This document shows, piece after piece, positions 7,659-15,185 of a stretch of 18,663 bases of DNA (position 1 is its first letter; every line of letters starts with the position of its first letter). A program made the translations under genes and the position numbers. The notes under the pieces were generated by a model. That model was not told the origin of the DNA, did no database searches, and saw only the letters and a program-made list of their open reading frames with translations. The DNA comes from an uncultured Bacilli bacterium (GTDB taxonomy: Bacteria > Bacillota_I > Bacilli_A > RF39 > UBA660). Location: contig CAJUNG010000035.1 in assembly GCA_910587725.1 (NCBI GenBank), positions 1-18,663 on the forward strand, written 5' to 3'.

Positions 7659-8617
7659 TCTACCACTTCCTCTTTTAAAAACTCTTTACATACACTTTCT
7701 AATTCTTCTAGCAACTGATTTGCTTCTTCTTTTGTTTTTACTCTAGCTCCACTTGCTAAAGCATGTCCTCCTCCATGATACTTTTCAGCAACCTTATTGA
7801 TAATCGGACCGCGAGAACGCATACTAATTTTAAAAATATCGTTTTTTTTATCTTCCGAAATCGTTATCCATACCAACACTTCCTCGATATAATTAAAATT
7901 GTTAATCATATTTCCTGCCGCAGAAGCATCGGTTTTGAATTGATTAATGATTTCTTCTGTAATATAAATATACGCTACTTTATTTTCGGTTACGGTCATA
8001 TTTTGCTCGATATATCCTTGTAATCTTACTTCCTTTAATGGACGTAGATATAGAGGTGCATAAAGACTTGGCAAATCTAAATCAAAGTCTTCTATCATTT
8101 TTCCTACTAAATGAAAAGTTGAACTTTTTGAATTTTGAAACATGAAACGATTGGTATCCGATACAATTCCCTGTAAAAGTTTTTCCATCATTGCTTTTGT
8201 TTTAACTAATGGTGTCGCGATTAAAAACTCAGTAATTAACTGGCAAGTCGAAGAAGAATTCTCTTCTATCACTTCTATATCACAAAATTCTTCTACAAAT
8301 GGATGATGATCGATTTTAATTTTATAATGATACAAATCGATATTATCGATATCTACTCGCCTTTTATCCGGTGTATCTAAAACCATAAGTAAGGTCTTTT
8401 GATAATCTACATTTTCTAGCCTTTCTAAATGCCCCAGGTAAGTAAACTTACAACTTCCCTGTCCTACGGCATAAACTTTTTTCTCTGGAAATGTCGCTTC
8501 AATCGACTCTTTTAAGGCAATTTGACTTGCCATAGCATCTGGGTCAACCCCAATGTGTCTTGCAATTACAATGGTTTCATATTCCTTAATTTTTTCAAAT
8601 ATCTTTTCCCACATCAT
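7655..8617 (-). CDS. nrnA: DHH/DHHA1 phosphoesterase, NrnA-type oligoribonuclease/pAp phosphatase
   Basis: Bifunctional NrnA proteins degrade 2-5-mer RNA ends and dephosphorylate pAp in the cytoplasm. Its 320 residues are close to B. subtilis NrnA (313). The DHH domain shows HIGVDPDA (residues 21-28, metal ligands), an LDTPD block (from 80) and Asp103-His-His. The C-terminal DHHA1 domain ends with GGGHALASGA, the substrate-binding glycine loop. Two ATG codons stand at 8617 and 8614; neither has a strong ribosome site. The first lies three bases after the ackA stop, so coupling is likely. GdpP-type membrane domains are absent, which excludes c-di-AMP phosphodiesterase GdpP. RNA/pAp substrate preference is inferred from the family. 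Confidence 0.9.
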   Translation of the reverse strand: MMWEKIFEKIKEYETIVIARHIGVDPDAMASQIALKESIEATFPEKKVYAVGQGSCKFTYLGHLERLENVDYQKTLLMVLDTPDKRRVDIDNIDLYHYKIKIDHHPFVEEFCDIEVIEENSSSTCQLITEFLIATPLVKTKAMMEKLLQGIVSDTNRFMFQNSKSSTFHLVGKMIEDFDLDLPSLYAPLYLRPLKEVRLQGYIEQNMTVTENKVAYIYITEEIINQFKTDASAAGNMINNFNYIEEVLVWITISEDKKNDIFKISMRSRGPIINKVAEKYHGGGHALASGARVKTKEEANQLLEELESVCKEFLKEEVVE

Positions 8618-8620
8618 GAT

Positions 8621-9799
8621 TTATCCGATTAATTCTTTAGTATCTTGGGCAATCATTAATTCTTCATTAGTAGGAACAACATAAATCTTAATGTCTTCTC
8701 CATCTTTTGAAATTTCCCGTAATTCCCCTCTAAAGTTGTTCTTGCTAACATCCATATGAATTCCAAGGCATTCTAATTTATGACAGATTTTCTCTCTGAT
8801 ATCTGGCCCGTTTTCACCAATTCCTGCGGTAAAGCATAAGCAATCTAATCCACCAAGTTTTACATAATATTGACTTACATAATTGACTACGGTGTCGACA
8901 AATTTATCAAGGGCAAGTTTTGCTCTTTCATTTCCACTTCTTTCTGCTTCTTCAATATCTCTACAATCATTAGAAACTCCAGATAGTGCTAGAAGTCCTG
9001 ACTTTTTATTTAAATCATTCATTACTTCAATTGCACTCATTCCTTCTTTTTCCATGATATAAGTAATGATGGATGGGTCAATATCTCCAGAGCGAGTTCC
9101 CATCATAATTCCAGCAAGTGGAGTAAATCCCATAGAGGTATCGATACATTTTCCCTCTTTAATTGCAGAAATACTAGCACCACTTCCTAGATGGCAAACG
9201 ATAACACGTAAATCATTACGTCCCAAAACTTCAGTAATTTTCTTTGACACATAGCAATGACTTGCCCCATGAAATCCATATTTTCTAACGCCATGTTTCG
9301 TATACCATTCGTAAGGAACTGGATAAATGTATTCTTTTTTAGAAAGGGTTTGATGGAATGCTGTATCAAATACGGCAACCATCGGAATATTGGGAAGTGC
9401 ATTTTTCACGGCTTCAATTCCTAAAATATTGGCCGGATTATGAAGAGGTGCAAGTTCTACATAACTTCTAATATCTTCCATTACTTTATCTGTAATGATG
9501 ACACTTTTACTATACTTATCTGCACCATGAACAACGCGATGTCCAACACCATCGATTTCATCTAAACTTTCGATTATATTTAATGAAACTAAGCGGTCAA
9601 GCATCACTTCTACTGCTTTGGTGTGGTTTTCTGTTTCTACTTCTTCTTTGATTTTTTCCCCATTATATTTAATGGTATAGAAACTTCCTTCCATTCCTAC
9701 TCTTTCAAAATAACCAGAGGCAATTAAAGTTTCAGTACTCATTTCAAATAAACTGAACTTTAGCGAACTACTTCCAGCATTGACTGACATTATTTTCAT
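8621..9799 (-). CDS. ackA: Acetate kinase
   Basis: AckA converts acetyl phosphate and ADP to acetate and ATP, the last step of acetate fermentation. All family blocks are present: VNAGSSSLKF at the N-terminus, GHRVVHG, VFDTAFHQTL with the catalytic Asp, RKYGFHGASH, GSGASI and TRSGDIDPS. I start at ATG 9799 (MKIMSVNAGS), because families begin there and GAGGG lies five bases upstream. The ATG at 9811 would add four residues and has only a poor site. It is the first gene of the ackA-nrnA-ysxC operon, with its own promoter. pta is not in the window. Confidence 0.97.
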   Translation of the reverse strand: MKIMSVNAGSSSLKFSLFEMSTETLIASGYFERVGMEGSFYTIKYNGEKIKEEVETENHTKAVEVMLDRLVSLNIIESLDEIDGVGHRVVHGADKYSKSVIITDKVMEDIRSYVELAPLHNPANILGIEAVKNALPNIPMVAVFDTAFHQTLSKKEYIYPVPYEWYTKHGVRKYGFHGASHCYVSKKITEVLGRNDLRVIVCHLGSGASISAIKEGKCIDTSMGFTPLAGIMMGTRSGDIDPSIITYIMEKEGMSAIEVMNDLNKKSGLLALSGVSNDCRDIEEAERSGNERAKLALDKFVDTVVNYVSQYYVKLGGLDCLCFTAGIGENGPDIREKICHKLECLGIHMDVSKNNFRGELREISKDGEDIKIYVVPTNEELMIAQDTKELIG

Positions 9800-9804
9800 A
9801 TTAT

Positions 9805-9809
9805 CCCTC
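9805..9809 (-). promoter_or_regulatory. Ribosome binding site deciding the ackA start
   Basis: GAGGG sits five bases before ATG 9799. It overlaps the alternative ATG at 9811, which has no comparable site. Confidence 0.6.
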
Positions 9810-9822
9810 ATTTCTTGCTACT

Positions 9823-9852
9823 ATTATACAATGAAATAAGATAAAAAATCAA
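9823..9852 (-). promoter_or_regulatory. SigA-type promoter of the ackA operon
   Basis: TTGATT (9847-9852) and a perfect TATAAT (9823-9828) are separated by 18 bases, ending 23 bases upstream of the ackA start. Confidence 0.65.
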
Positions 9853-9929
9853 CCACTTAACGAAAAGAGATTCTAGGAATAGAACAGATTTCTTCTAGAC
9901 TTTTTGGGCGTATCGGTATTTTCTTTTGA

Positions 9930-10586
9930 TTATGCTGCTAACTTACTTTCTAATTTTTTCAGTATCTTTGCTTCTTTTCTTGATACTTGTACTTGCGAAG
10001 TATTTAATTTTTCGCTCACTTCTTTTTGGGTTAAATCGTTATAATAACGTTCGTAAATTAGTTGTTGTTCTTCTCTTGGAAGATGTTGAATCGCCATCTT
10101 TAAATCTAATATTTCGGCACTATACCCATTTTCTTCAAAAGACACCGTATCATATAGTTCTACTTTCTTGTTGTCATCTTCTTCATTTAATGTGTAATCC
10201 AAGCTTTTTACAAATTGATTCGCAAGAATTGCCTCATTCACTAAATTTTCATCGACACCTAGAAAGCAAGAAACTTCTACATTAGTTACTTCTCTCATTA
10301 GTTTTTGCCCTAAAATGTCTTTTGCTTGAATGATTTTTTGATATAAGCTTTGCATTTCTTTATTGATTTTTAATACTTTATTTCCTCTGATAAAGGAAAG
10401 TATCTCTCCTAAAATGTAGGTATAAGCGTAGGTTGAAAACTTACATGGCCCTCCTTCTTTATAATTTTTATAGGCCTTAGCTAGTCCAATATAACCCACT
10501 TGTTTTAAATCCTCCACTTCTGCTAACGTTCGAAACTTCATCGCTACAGAATATACTAAATTTTCATACTCTAAAATTTCGTCCAT
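9930..10586 (-). CDS. Sporulation-type sigma factor, SigF/SigG family, shortened N-terminus
   Basis: The 218-residue protein is a sigma-70 family factor of the forespore type. Region 2 shows EDLKQVGYIGLAKAY, then FSTYAYTYILGEILSFIRG (2.3-2.4). Region 3 follows (KEMQSLYQKIIQAKDIL), and region 4 ends LTQKEVSEKLNTSQVQVSR with EAKILKK, very close to the C-terminus of SigF and SigG. It starts almost at region 2.1, about 35 residues later than B. subtilis SigF (255). The ATG has AAAGGA seven bases upstream, so the short form looks real. It follows a STAS gene after 12 bases, as sigF follows spoIIAA-spoIIAB, but no spoIIAB is present. That position favours SigF; SigG remains possible. Confidence 0.88.
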   Translation of the reverse strand: MDEILEYENLVYSVAMKFRTLAEVEDLKQVGYIGLAKAYKNYKEGGPCKFSTYAYTYILGEILSFIRGNKVLKINKEMQSLYQKIIQAKDILGQKLMREVTNVEVSCFLGVDENLVNEAILANQFVKSLDYTLNEEDDNKKVELYDTVSFEENGYSAEILDLKMAIQHLPREEQQLIYERYYNDLTQKEVSEKLNTSQVQVSRKEAKILKKLESKLAA

Positions 10587-10598
10587 ATTCTTATCCTT

Positions 10599-10949
10599 TC
10601 AAATTTCTATCATTTGAAATACCGATAATTCATCCCGCACCTTTTTTACTTCTCCTAATTCATCTTTTAATGCATTTTCTACGTAAGTATTTGCGCATCC
10701 ACAAAGAATTAGATAGCTATTTGCCTTTAAGATAGAAGAATATTTTTCTTTTAATACGTTTATTCCTTCTTCATCTAAATAGTCTAATTCTTCTAAGTTG
10801 ATACAAAAATATTTTACTCCCGACTCATAAAGAAAATGGTCGATACTACTAGATAGAGTCTCTGCTGTTTCTTTGGTTAGAATTCCATTTAATCGAATAA
10901 ATAGGAGTCCCTTACGAAAGAAAATATTCAATCTTAAAATTACTATCAC
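10599..10949 (-). CDS. STAS-domain protein, SpoIIAA-like anti-anti-sigma factor without the phosphorylated serine
   Basis: SpoIIAA/RsbV proteins free a sigma factor by binding its anti-sigma kinase, and are switched by serine phosphorylation. This protein of about 116 residues has the STAS outline: FIRLNGIL, TAETL, the strand INLEEL and then LDEEGINVL. In SpoIIAA the last block is MDSSGLGV with phosphorylated Ser58; here both serines are Glu (Asp59-Glu60-Glu61-Gly62). The listed GTG start (10949) overlaps the likely ribosome site GAGGTG. The real start may be a non-ATG codon a few residues later (ATT at residue 4 or TTG at residue 7), which would also fit SpoIIAA's length better. The sigma gene follows after 12 bases. 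Confidence 0.82.
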   Translation of the reverse strand: MIVILRLNIFFRKGLLFIRLNGILTKETAETLSSSIDHFLYESGVKYFCINLEELDYLDEEGINVLKEKYSSILKANSYLILCGCANTYVENALKDELGEVKKVRDELSVFQMIEI

Positions 10950-10955
10950 CTCTTC

Positions 10956-10990
10956 TATTCTAATATAGAATACTTTTCTTAGAAATTATA
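10956..10990 (-). promoter_or_regulatory. Possible promoter and inverted repeat before the STAS-sigma pair
   Basis: A perfect TATAAT (10985-10990) has only a weak -35 (TTAGCT, 16 bases upstream). Downstream, TATTCTA and TAGAATA (10956-10962 and 10966-10972) form a 7-bp inverted repeat. I cannot see a clean SigH site, which drives spoIIA in Bacillus. Confidence 0.35.
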
Positions 10991-11017
10991 CCTTTTCGAC
11001 AAAAGTAGCTAAGTCTT

Positions 11018-12214
11018 TCATCCCTTAAAAAATGACACTTTTTTTAACATGATACCCATCACGAAATAACTTAGATATTCTAGGATATAGTTAGACGTTA
11101 AATGCGCATTTGTTTTTTGGTGCTCTTTCTGTGGAATTTCTATCTTTTTTTCGATTTCTACTACTCTTTCTTCTATCGTTGGTACATTTTTTACAACAAT
11201 TTTTTCCACTTCTACAGGGACTTCTTTTTCGACTTCTATAGGAACTTCGATTTTCTTTTCAACCTCTCGTTCGACGACTTTTTCCACTTCTACAGGAACT
11301 TTGACTTCTACGGGAACTTCAATATATTCTTTTTCTACTTCCCTTTCTTGAAAATCGTCCTCCTCTTTTTCTAACCCATGAATGTCTTGATAATATCCAT
11401 CTAAATATTTCTTCTCCCATTGATAATATAAATAGTAACGTTCTTTATAGAAGTATTTTTTGCTTTGTTCTACAATGATGCCATTTTCTATTTTATCTCC
11501 TTCCATTTCTTTGATTTCTTCTTGATATCTTTCTTCATGTTCGATTTTTTTTAAAGCGATATCAATTTCTTTAAAAGCGGCAAGACTTTCGTTTCTTTGA
11601 CTGTGGTAGTAAAGATTATTCAAGTTCCCATCTTCGTTCGCGATAAAGTGAAACCTTAGAGTCTTACCATATGCACTAGCAAGATAGATTTTGAGTGTGA
11701 TGTCTTCTGGAAAATATTCTTCTTTCAAGTCGATAACGAAATTCGTTCCGTTTGTGATGTAGTTATATTCTCCACTTTGTACGTTATTGTTAATGGATTT
11801 AATCAAATCTCCACTGCAAACATTACTACAAGTAATTTGATAATTGAGTTTAGTCGATTTATTCCATACTTCAATTTCTTGTAGGTTTATTGCATAATCT
11901 GAATTTAAGTCTTCTAAGATTAAATATCTTATTTTTACTTTCTCTTTATACTTTGAGATGATTTTTTCTTCGACGATATCTTCTTCTATTTGGGGTTTGG
12001 TACTAGATGAGATGAGTTTTTCTCCATAGGTAAAGATATCGCTCTGATGAGGAAATTCGCGCGGATTTTCTCCTTCCTTATAAAAGGTATTGGCGAATTT
12101 TTTTTCCAAGTAGTAGTACTTATAGTACTTTTCTTTTTCTAATTTCTTAGACATTTCTTCTGCCCTCACTAGACTTGGCACTAGTAAGAGTAAAATCAAA
12201 AATATTTTTTTCAT
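11018..12214 (-). CDS. Secreted, membrane-tethered repeat protein, unrecognised
   Basis: Residues 1-18 are a Sec signal peptide ending VRA. A 21-residue motif occurs twice (27-47 and 257-277), with the pattern KE(K/R)YYxYYxxEKK(F/Y)xxx(F/Y)Y. Between them, RYLILEDLNSDYAINLQEIEVW and later beta-rich blocks resemble a discoidin/galactose-binding fold, and two Cys (TCSNVCSG) may pair. Residues about 292-365 are low-complexity repeats of VPVEVEK and EVEKKIEVP type, probably an extended stalk. A hydrophobic stretch (about 376-390) followed by KK could be a C-terminal membrane anchor; no LPXTG is visible. AGGAGG lies eight bases before ATG. It precedes the STAS-sigma pair by 68 bases with no terminator, so it may be co-transcribed with them. 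The function is unknown. Confidence 0.85.
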   Translation of the reverse strand: MKKIFLILLLLVPSLVRAEEMSKKLEKEKYYKYYYLEKKFANTFYKEGENPREFPHQSDIFTYGEKLISSSTKPQIEEDIVEEKIISKYKEKVKIRYLILEDLNSDYAINLQEIEVWNKSTKLNYQITCSNVCSGDLIKSINNNVQSGEYNYITNGTNFVIDLKEEYFPEDITLKIYLASAYGKTLRFHFIANEDGNLNNLYYHSQRNESLAAFKEIDIALKKIEHEERYQEEIKEMEGDKIENGIIVEQSKKYFYKERYYLYYQWEKKYLDGYYQDIHGLEKEEDDFQEREVEKEYIEVPVEVKVPVEVEKVVEREVEKKIEVPIEVEKEVPVEVEKIVVKNVPTIEERVVEIEKKIEIPQKEHQKTNAHLTSNYILEYLSYFVMGIMLKKVSFFKG

Positions 12215-12263
12215 CTTTTATCCCTCCTAATATAAATATTTGCAAAAATTTTCAAAATTCCCC

Positions 12264-12293
12264 AAAAAAAAATGAAAAAATTGAATTTTTTCA
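12264..12293 (-). terminator. Terminator after the division-cluster prepilin gene
   Basis: TGAAAAAATT and AATTTTTTCA form a near-perfect palindrome (12273-12293), and on the minus strand nine T follow. It is A-T only, so its strength is uncertain. The remainder of 12215-12340 holds the ribosome site of the next gene and no clear promoter. Confidence 0.55.
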
Positions 12294-12340
12294 CTTTTTT
12301 CATCGATTTTTCCTAATTTTGTTTCTTTTTTGTTAAGAAT

Positions 12341-12742
12341 TTAGTAAATCGCACAACCAGAAATATCTTTGGTTCTTTTTTTGATGGAGACATTATTTTC
12401 ATTTTTACATTCTAAATTTCCATCATCGTAATTAAACTTTTTTCCTGTTTTGTTTAATACTAAAGACCCCTCACAAGTAATGCCTTCTTCTTTTAATTTT
12501 CCACTATCGACAATTTTTTGATAGGAAATGGCAATACAACTTCCACTCACCATATCTTTTTTTCTTCCTTCTAGAAGTAAATCTGCTGCTGTTTTCATGG
12601 CATCACGGTAGTGCACATATTTCTCTTCTTTACTTCTTCCTGTAATTTTTTCATAACTTTGCATCGCAATTACACTAATGATTCCTATAATCACTAAAGT
12701 CACTAACAGTTCAATTAAGGTAAATCCGCGGTTTTTCATCAT
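12341..12742 (-). CDS. Type IV prepilin-like protein (pseudopilin)
   Basis: The start MMKNRGFTLIELLVTLVIIG is a type IV prepilin leader: a short basic leader, Gly before Phe at the peptidase site, Glu at mature position 5 and a hydrophobic helix of about 20 residues. The rest (133 residues in total) is a helical stem and a small globular end with four Cys, which may form disulfides. I start at ATG 12742, because AAGGAG lies six bases before it; the longer TTG start at 12757 would be inside pbpB. Only one base separates it from the pbpB stop, so it is translated with the division genes. ComGC or Tad-type neighbours are absent here. Prepilin peptidase and assembly ATPase must be encoded elsewhere. 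Confidence 0.9.
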   Translation of the reverse strand: MMKNRGFTLIELLVTLVIIGIISVIAMQSYEKITGRSKEEKYVHYRDAMKTAADLLLEGRKKDMVSGSCIAISYQKIVDSGKLKEEGITCEGSLVLNKTGKKFNYDDGNLECKNENNVSIKKRTKDISGCAIY

Positions 12743-12743
12743 T

Positions 12744-14858
12744 TTATTCTCCTTCAAATTTTTTTTCTAATTTTACTTCTAGCAAGTCAATTTCTGCTAA
12801 AGGTGTGCCTACTTTTTGATTCATACTTTTTCCATAACCAACGCCTTCTATTTGACAAGAAAGGGAAGCAATTTTACAGTAGGATTCGATTTCTTTTTTA
12901 CTCCATCCACTTAAATTAGCTAAAGTGCCATCCTTTTTATCGGTGAGGATAAAGACTTTACTATCTCGAATCACTTTGGTATTTGCTCCTGGATATTGCG
13001 CAATAATTTTTTCTCCTGTTCCAATCACTTCTACGTTTAAGTTTTCTTTTTCTAGACTTTCTTTTGTCTTTTCTAGATTTTTATTCAAATAAGAAGAAAG
13101 TATTACTTCTAATTTCTCTTCTTCTTTTTCTTCAGTATTATTTCTAATCTTACTCACGTTTTCAATTACTGTTTTGACTAGCTTTACTAAAGGGGTTGCA
13201 CTTTCTGGAGATGGCCGTTTAACATTTGCATAAATAATAATATCTGGATTATCTTTTGGATAAATTCCTGCAAACCCACGAATGACATCATTTTTTCCCG
13301 TTAAGTATCCTGTTCCATTTTCACTAGCAATCTGTGCTGTTCCAGTTTTAGCAATGATGTTATACCCCTCCATTTGATAAGGTGAACCAGTTCCTTCTTG
13401 AATTACATCTTCCATCAGGTCTTTTAATTGGTTGATGGTCTCTTTAGAGGCGACACGTCTGAGTTCTTCTTTTTTTCCTTGGTGAATGACGTTTCCTTCG
13501 GCATCGACAATTTTTTCTACTAAGTATGGTTTTAGCAGCATCCCATCGTTAGCAATTGAAGTTAAGGCTTGAATATTTTGAATGGAAGTGGTCATAATTC
13601 CTTGACCAAACCCTGCGTTTAGTACCTCTGTTTCATATTTAAAGTCGAGGTTTCCTTTCGCTTCATTGGCTAGTTCAATTCCGGTTTTTTCTCCAAATCC
13701 TAGTTTTTGATAGAAAGCGAGTAATTCTTCTCTACTTAAATATTTATTGATTAGGTTAACTACCCCAACATTACTAGATAATGCAAATCCTTTGTCGTAA
13801 GAAATATCTCCCCAACCTTTACGGTCCCAGTCTCCAATTTCTGTTCCATCGGTAGTCGTATAAATTCCGGATTTGAATGTTTCGCTTCCTTTATATCTTC
13901 CAGACTCCATTACTGCCATGTAGGAAAATATTTTCATCGTAGAACCAGGTTCTATAGCAACTGAAATATTAGGGTCTAGATAGTTTTTAATATCTCTTTT
14001 ATTGGGGTTAAACGAAGGAGATGTGCTAACGGCTAGGATTTTCCCTGTTTTTGCTTCTGCCACCATAATATTGATTTGTTCAAAGTTATATTTTTCACTA
14101 ACTTCTTTGACCGCTTCTTCTACCCGAAGTTGAATATCGGCATCAATCGTTAAGTAGATATCTTTTCCATCGATACTTTCTCTTACTTCTTCATAGGTTC
14201 CTGCGATTTTATATCCTCTTAAGTCTTTTTGATAAATTCGGTATCCATCGGTTCCGGTTAATTGTTCGTTATATCGTAATTCTAATCCCATCTCTCCAAC
14301 GATTGAACCATCTTCTTTATTTTTTGCATAGCCCAAAGTGTAGGAAAGGAAATCTTGATTAGGATAATATCTTTTTTGGTCTTCGATAAAATCGATACCA
14401 TCTAGATTTAATGCCACGATTTTTTCTTTGGTTAACTCCGTCAATCCTCTTCCGGCACTAGAAAACTCTGTTTGATAGGAATCTTTATTTAATAGACGAA
14501 GAATTTCTTCTTTTTCCATAGCGATTACGGTAGCTAGTGCTTCTGCTGTTGTTTCTTTATCTTTGACATACTCGCCTTCTCCTCGATTAGAAGAAAGATA
14601 AGCAATTAAGGTATAGGAATAAACATTTTGTGCAAGGACTTTCCCATTTTTATCATAAATTGTTCCTCGTTTTGCGCTAGTAATATCTTTTCTCGTCGTT
14701 CTTTTACTCGCAAAAACTTGGAGGTTTATGCCATCTACTTCCGTACTTAATCCCAGGTAGGCACAGCGAAGAGCAAGACCAACAAACAAAAAAAGAGCGA
14801 GAATATAGACAAAATTATGAAAGTTAATTTCATTTCTGTTCTTCTTGCTCTTCTTCAT
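12744..14858 (-). CDS. pbpB: Septal penicillin-binding protein, PBP2B/FtsI type with PASTA domains
   Basis: This class B transpeptidase cross-links septal peptidoglycan. Residues about 15-37 are the single N-terminal membrane anchor. The dimerisation domain begins with TSAKRGTIYDKNG near residue 60. The transpeptidase domain has Ser306-Thr-Met-Lys309 (active serine), Ser361-Ser-Asn363 and Lys504-Thr-Gly506. Two C-terminal PASTA-like repeats (about 595-655 and 655-700) are present. The length of 704 matches B. subtilis PBP2B (716) better than SpoVD (about 646, one PASTA). The ATG overlaps the ftsL end by 29 bases, with AAGGGG as ribosome site. It lies after ftsL as in the classical dcw cluster, but mraY and mur genes do not follow; the prepilin gene does. 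Confidence 0.95.
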   Translation of the reverse strand: MKKSKKNRNEINFHNFVYILALFLFVGLALRCAYLGLSTEVDGINLQVFASKRTTRKDITSAKRGTIYDKNGKVLAQNVYSYTLIAYLSSNRGEGEYVKDKETTAEALATVIAMEKEEILRLLNKDSYQTEFSSAGRGLTELTKEKIVALNLDGIDFIEDQKRYYPNQDFLSYTLGYAKNKEDGSIVGEMGLELRYNEQLTGTDGYRIYQKDLRGYKIAGTYEEVRESIDGKDIYLTIDADIQLRVEEAVKEVSEKYNFEQINIMVAEAKTGKILAVSTSPSFNPNKRDIKNYLDPNISVAIEPGSTMKIFSYMAVMESGRYKGSETFKSGIYTTTDGTEIGDWDRKGWGDISYDKGFALSSNVGVVNLINKYLSREELLAFYQKLGFGEKTGIELANEAKGNLDFKYETEVLNAGFGQGIMTTSIQNIQALTSIANDGMLLKPYLVEKIVDAEGNVIHQGKKEELRRVASKETINQLKDLMEDVIQEGTGSPYQMEGYNIIAKTGTAQIASENGTGYLTGKNDVIRGFAGIYPKDNPDIIIYANVKRPSPESATPLVKLVKTVIENVSKIRNNTEEKEEEKLEVILSSYLNKNLEKTKESLEKENLNVEVIGTGEKIIAQYPGANTKVIRDSKVFILTDKKDGTLANLSGWSKKEIESYCKIASLSCQIEGVGYGKSMNQKVGTPLAEIDLLEVKLEKKFEGE
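12749..12754 (-). promoter_or_regulatory. Ribosome binding site deciding the prepilin start
   Basis: AAGGAG lies within the last codons of pbpB, six bases before ATG 12742. Confidence 0.75.
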
Positions 14859-15162
14859 CTTTGTCCGCCCCTTCTGTTACTGTCTTATGTCTATCTCCAT
14901 TATAGCCTAATCCTTGTGCTTTTGCAACTTCTTGGATTTTATCTAAAGATGCTAGTTCATCTAATTTCATTTCTAAACTTTCATTTTTCTTTTGTTGTAC
15001 GAGAATTTTTTTCTTTGTTTTTTCTACATCATAATTTATTTTAGAAAGGGTTGCTTGGGAGAAAATGATACTAATTGGTGTTGCCACGATAAGAGCAAAG
15101 GTAAAAACGTATAAGAGACGTTCAAATTTACTCATTTTCAGTCTTTTTTTTCTTGCTTTCAT
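14830..15162 (-). CDS. ftsL: Cell division protein FtsL
   Basis: FtsL is a bitopic membrane protein of the FtsL-DivIC-DivIB division complex that activates septal wall synthesis. The 110-residue protein has a basic cytoplasmic tail, a membrane segment (about 15-36) and an extracellular coiled coil with KTKKKILVQQKKNESLE. It then carries LDKIQEVAKAQGL, typical of FtsL/DivIC, and an acidic tail. AAAGGAAG precedes the ATG. It lies between rsmH and pbpB, where ftsL is found in the dcw cluster; DivIC is excluded mainly by this position. The end overlaps pbpB by 29 bases. Confidence 0.9.
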   Translation of the reverse strand: MKARKKRLKMSKFERLLYVFTFALIVATPISIIFSQATLSKINYDVEKTKKKILVQQKKNESLEMKLDELASLDKIQEVAKAQGLGYNGDRHKTVTEGADKDEEEQEEQK

Positions 15163-15185
15163 TTTCCGCTTCCTTTCTTTATTTT

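Noticed and set aside
9880..9920. Weak TCTAG/CTAGA hairpin as terminator of the sigma gene
   Set aside because: The stem is only five pairs with a bulge, and the following tract is only moderately T-rich.
10956..11017. SigH promoter for the STAS-sigma pair
   Set aside because: An AGGTATA box and a GTAT box show mismatches and wrong spacing.
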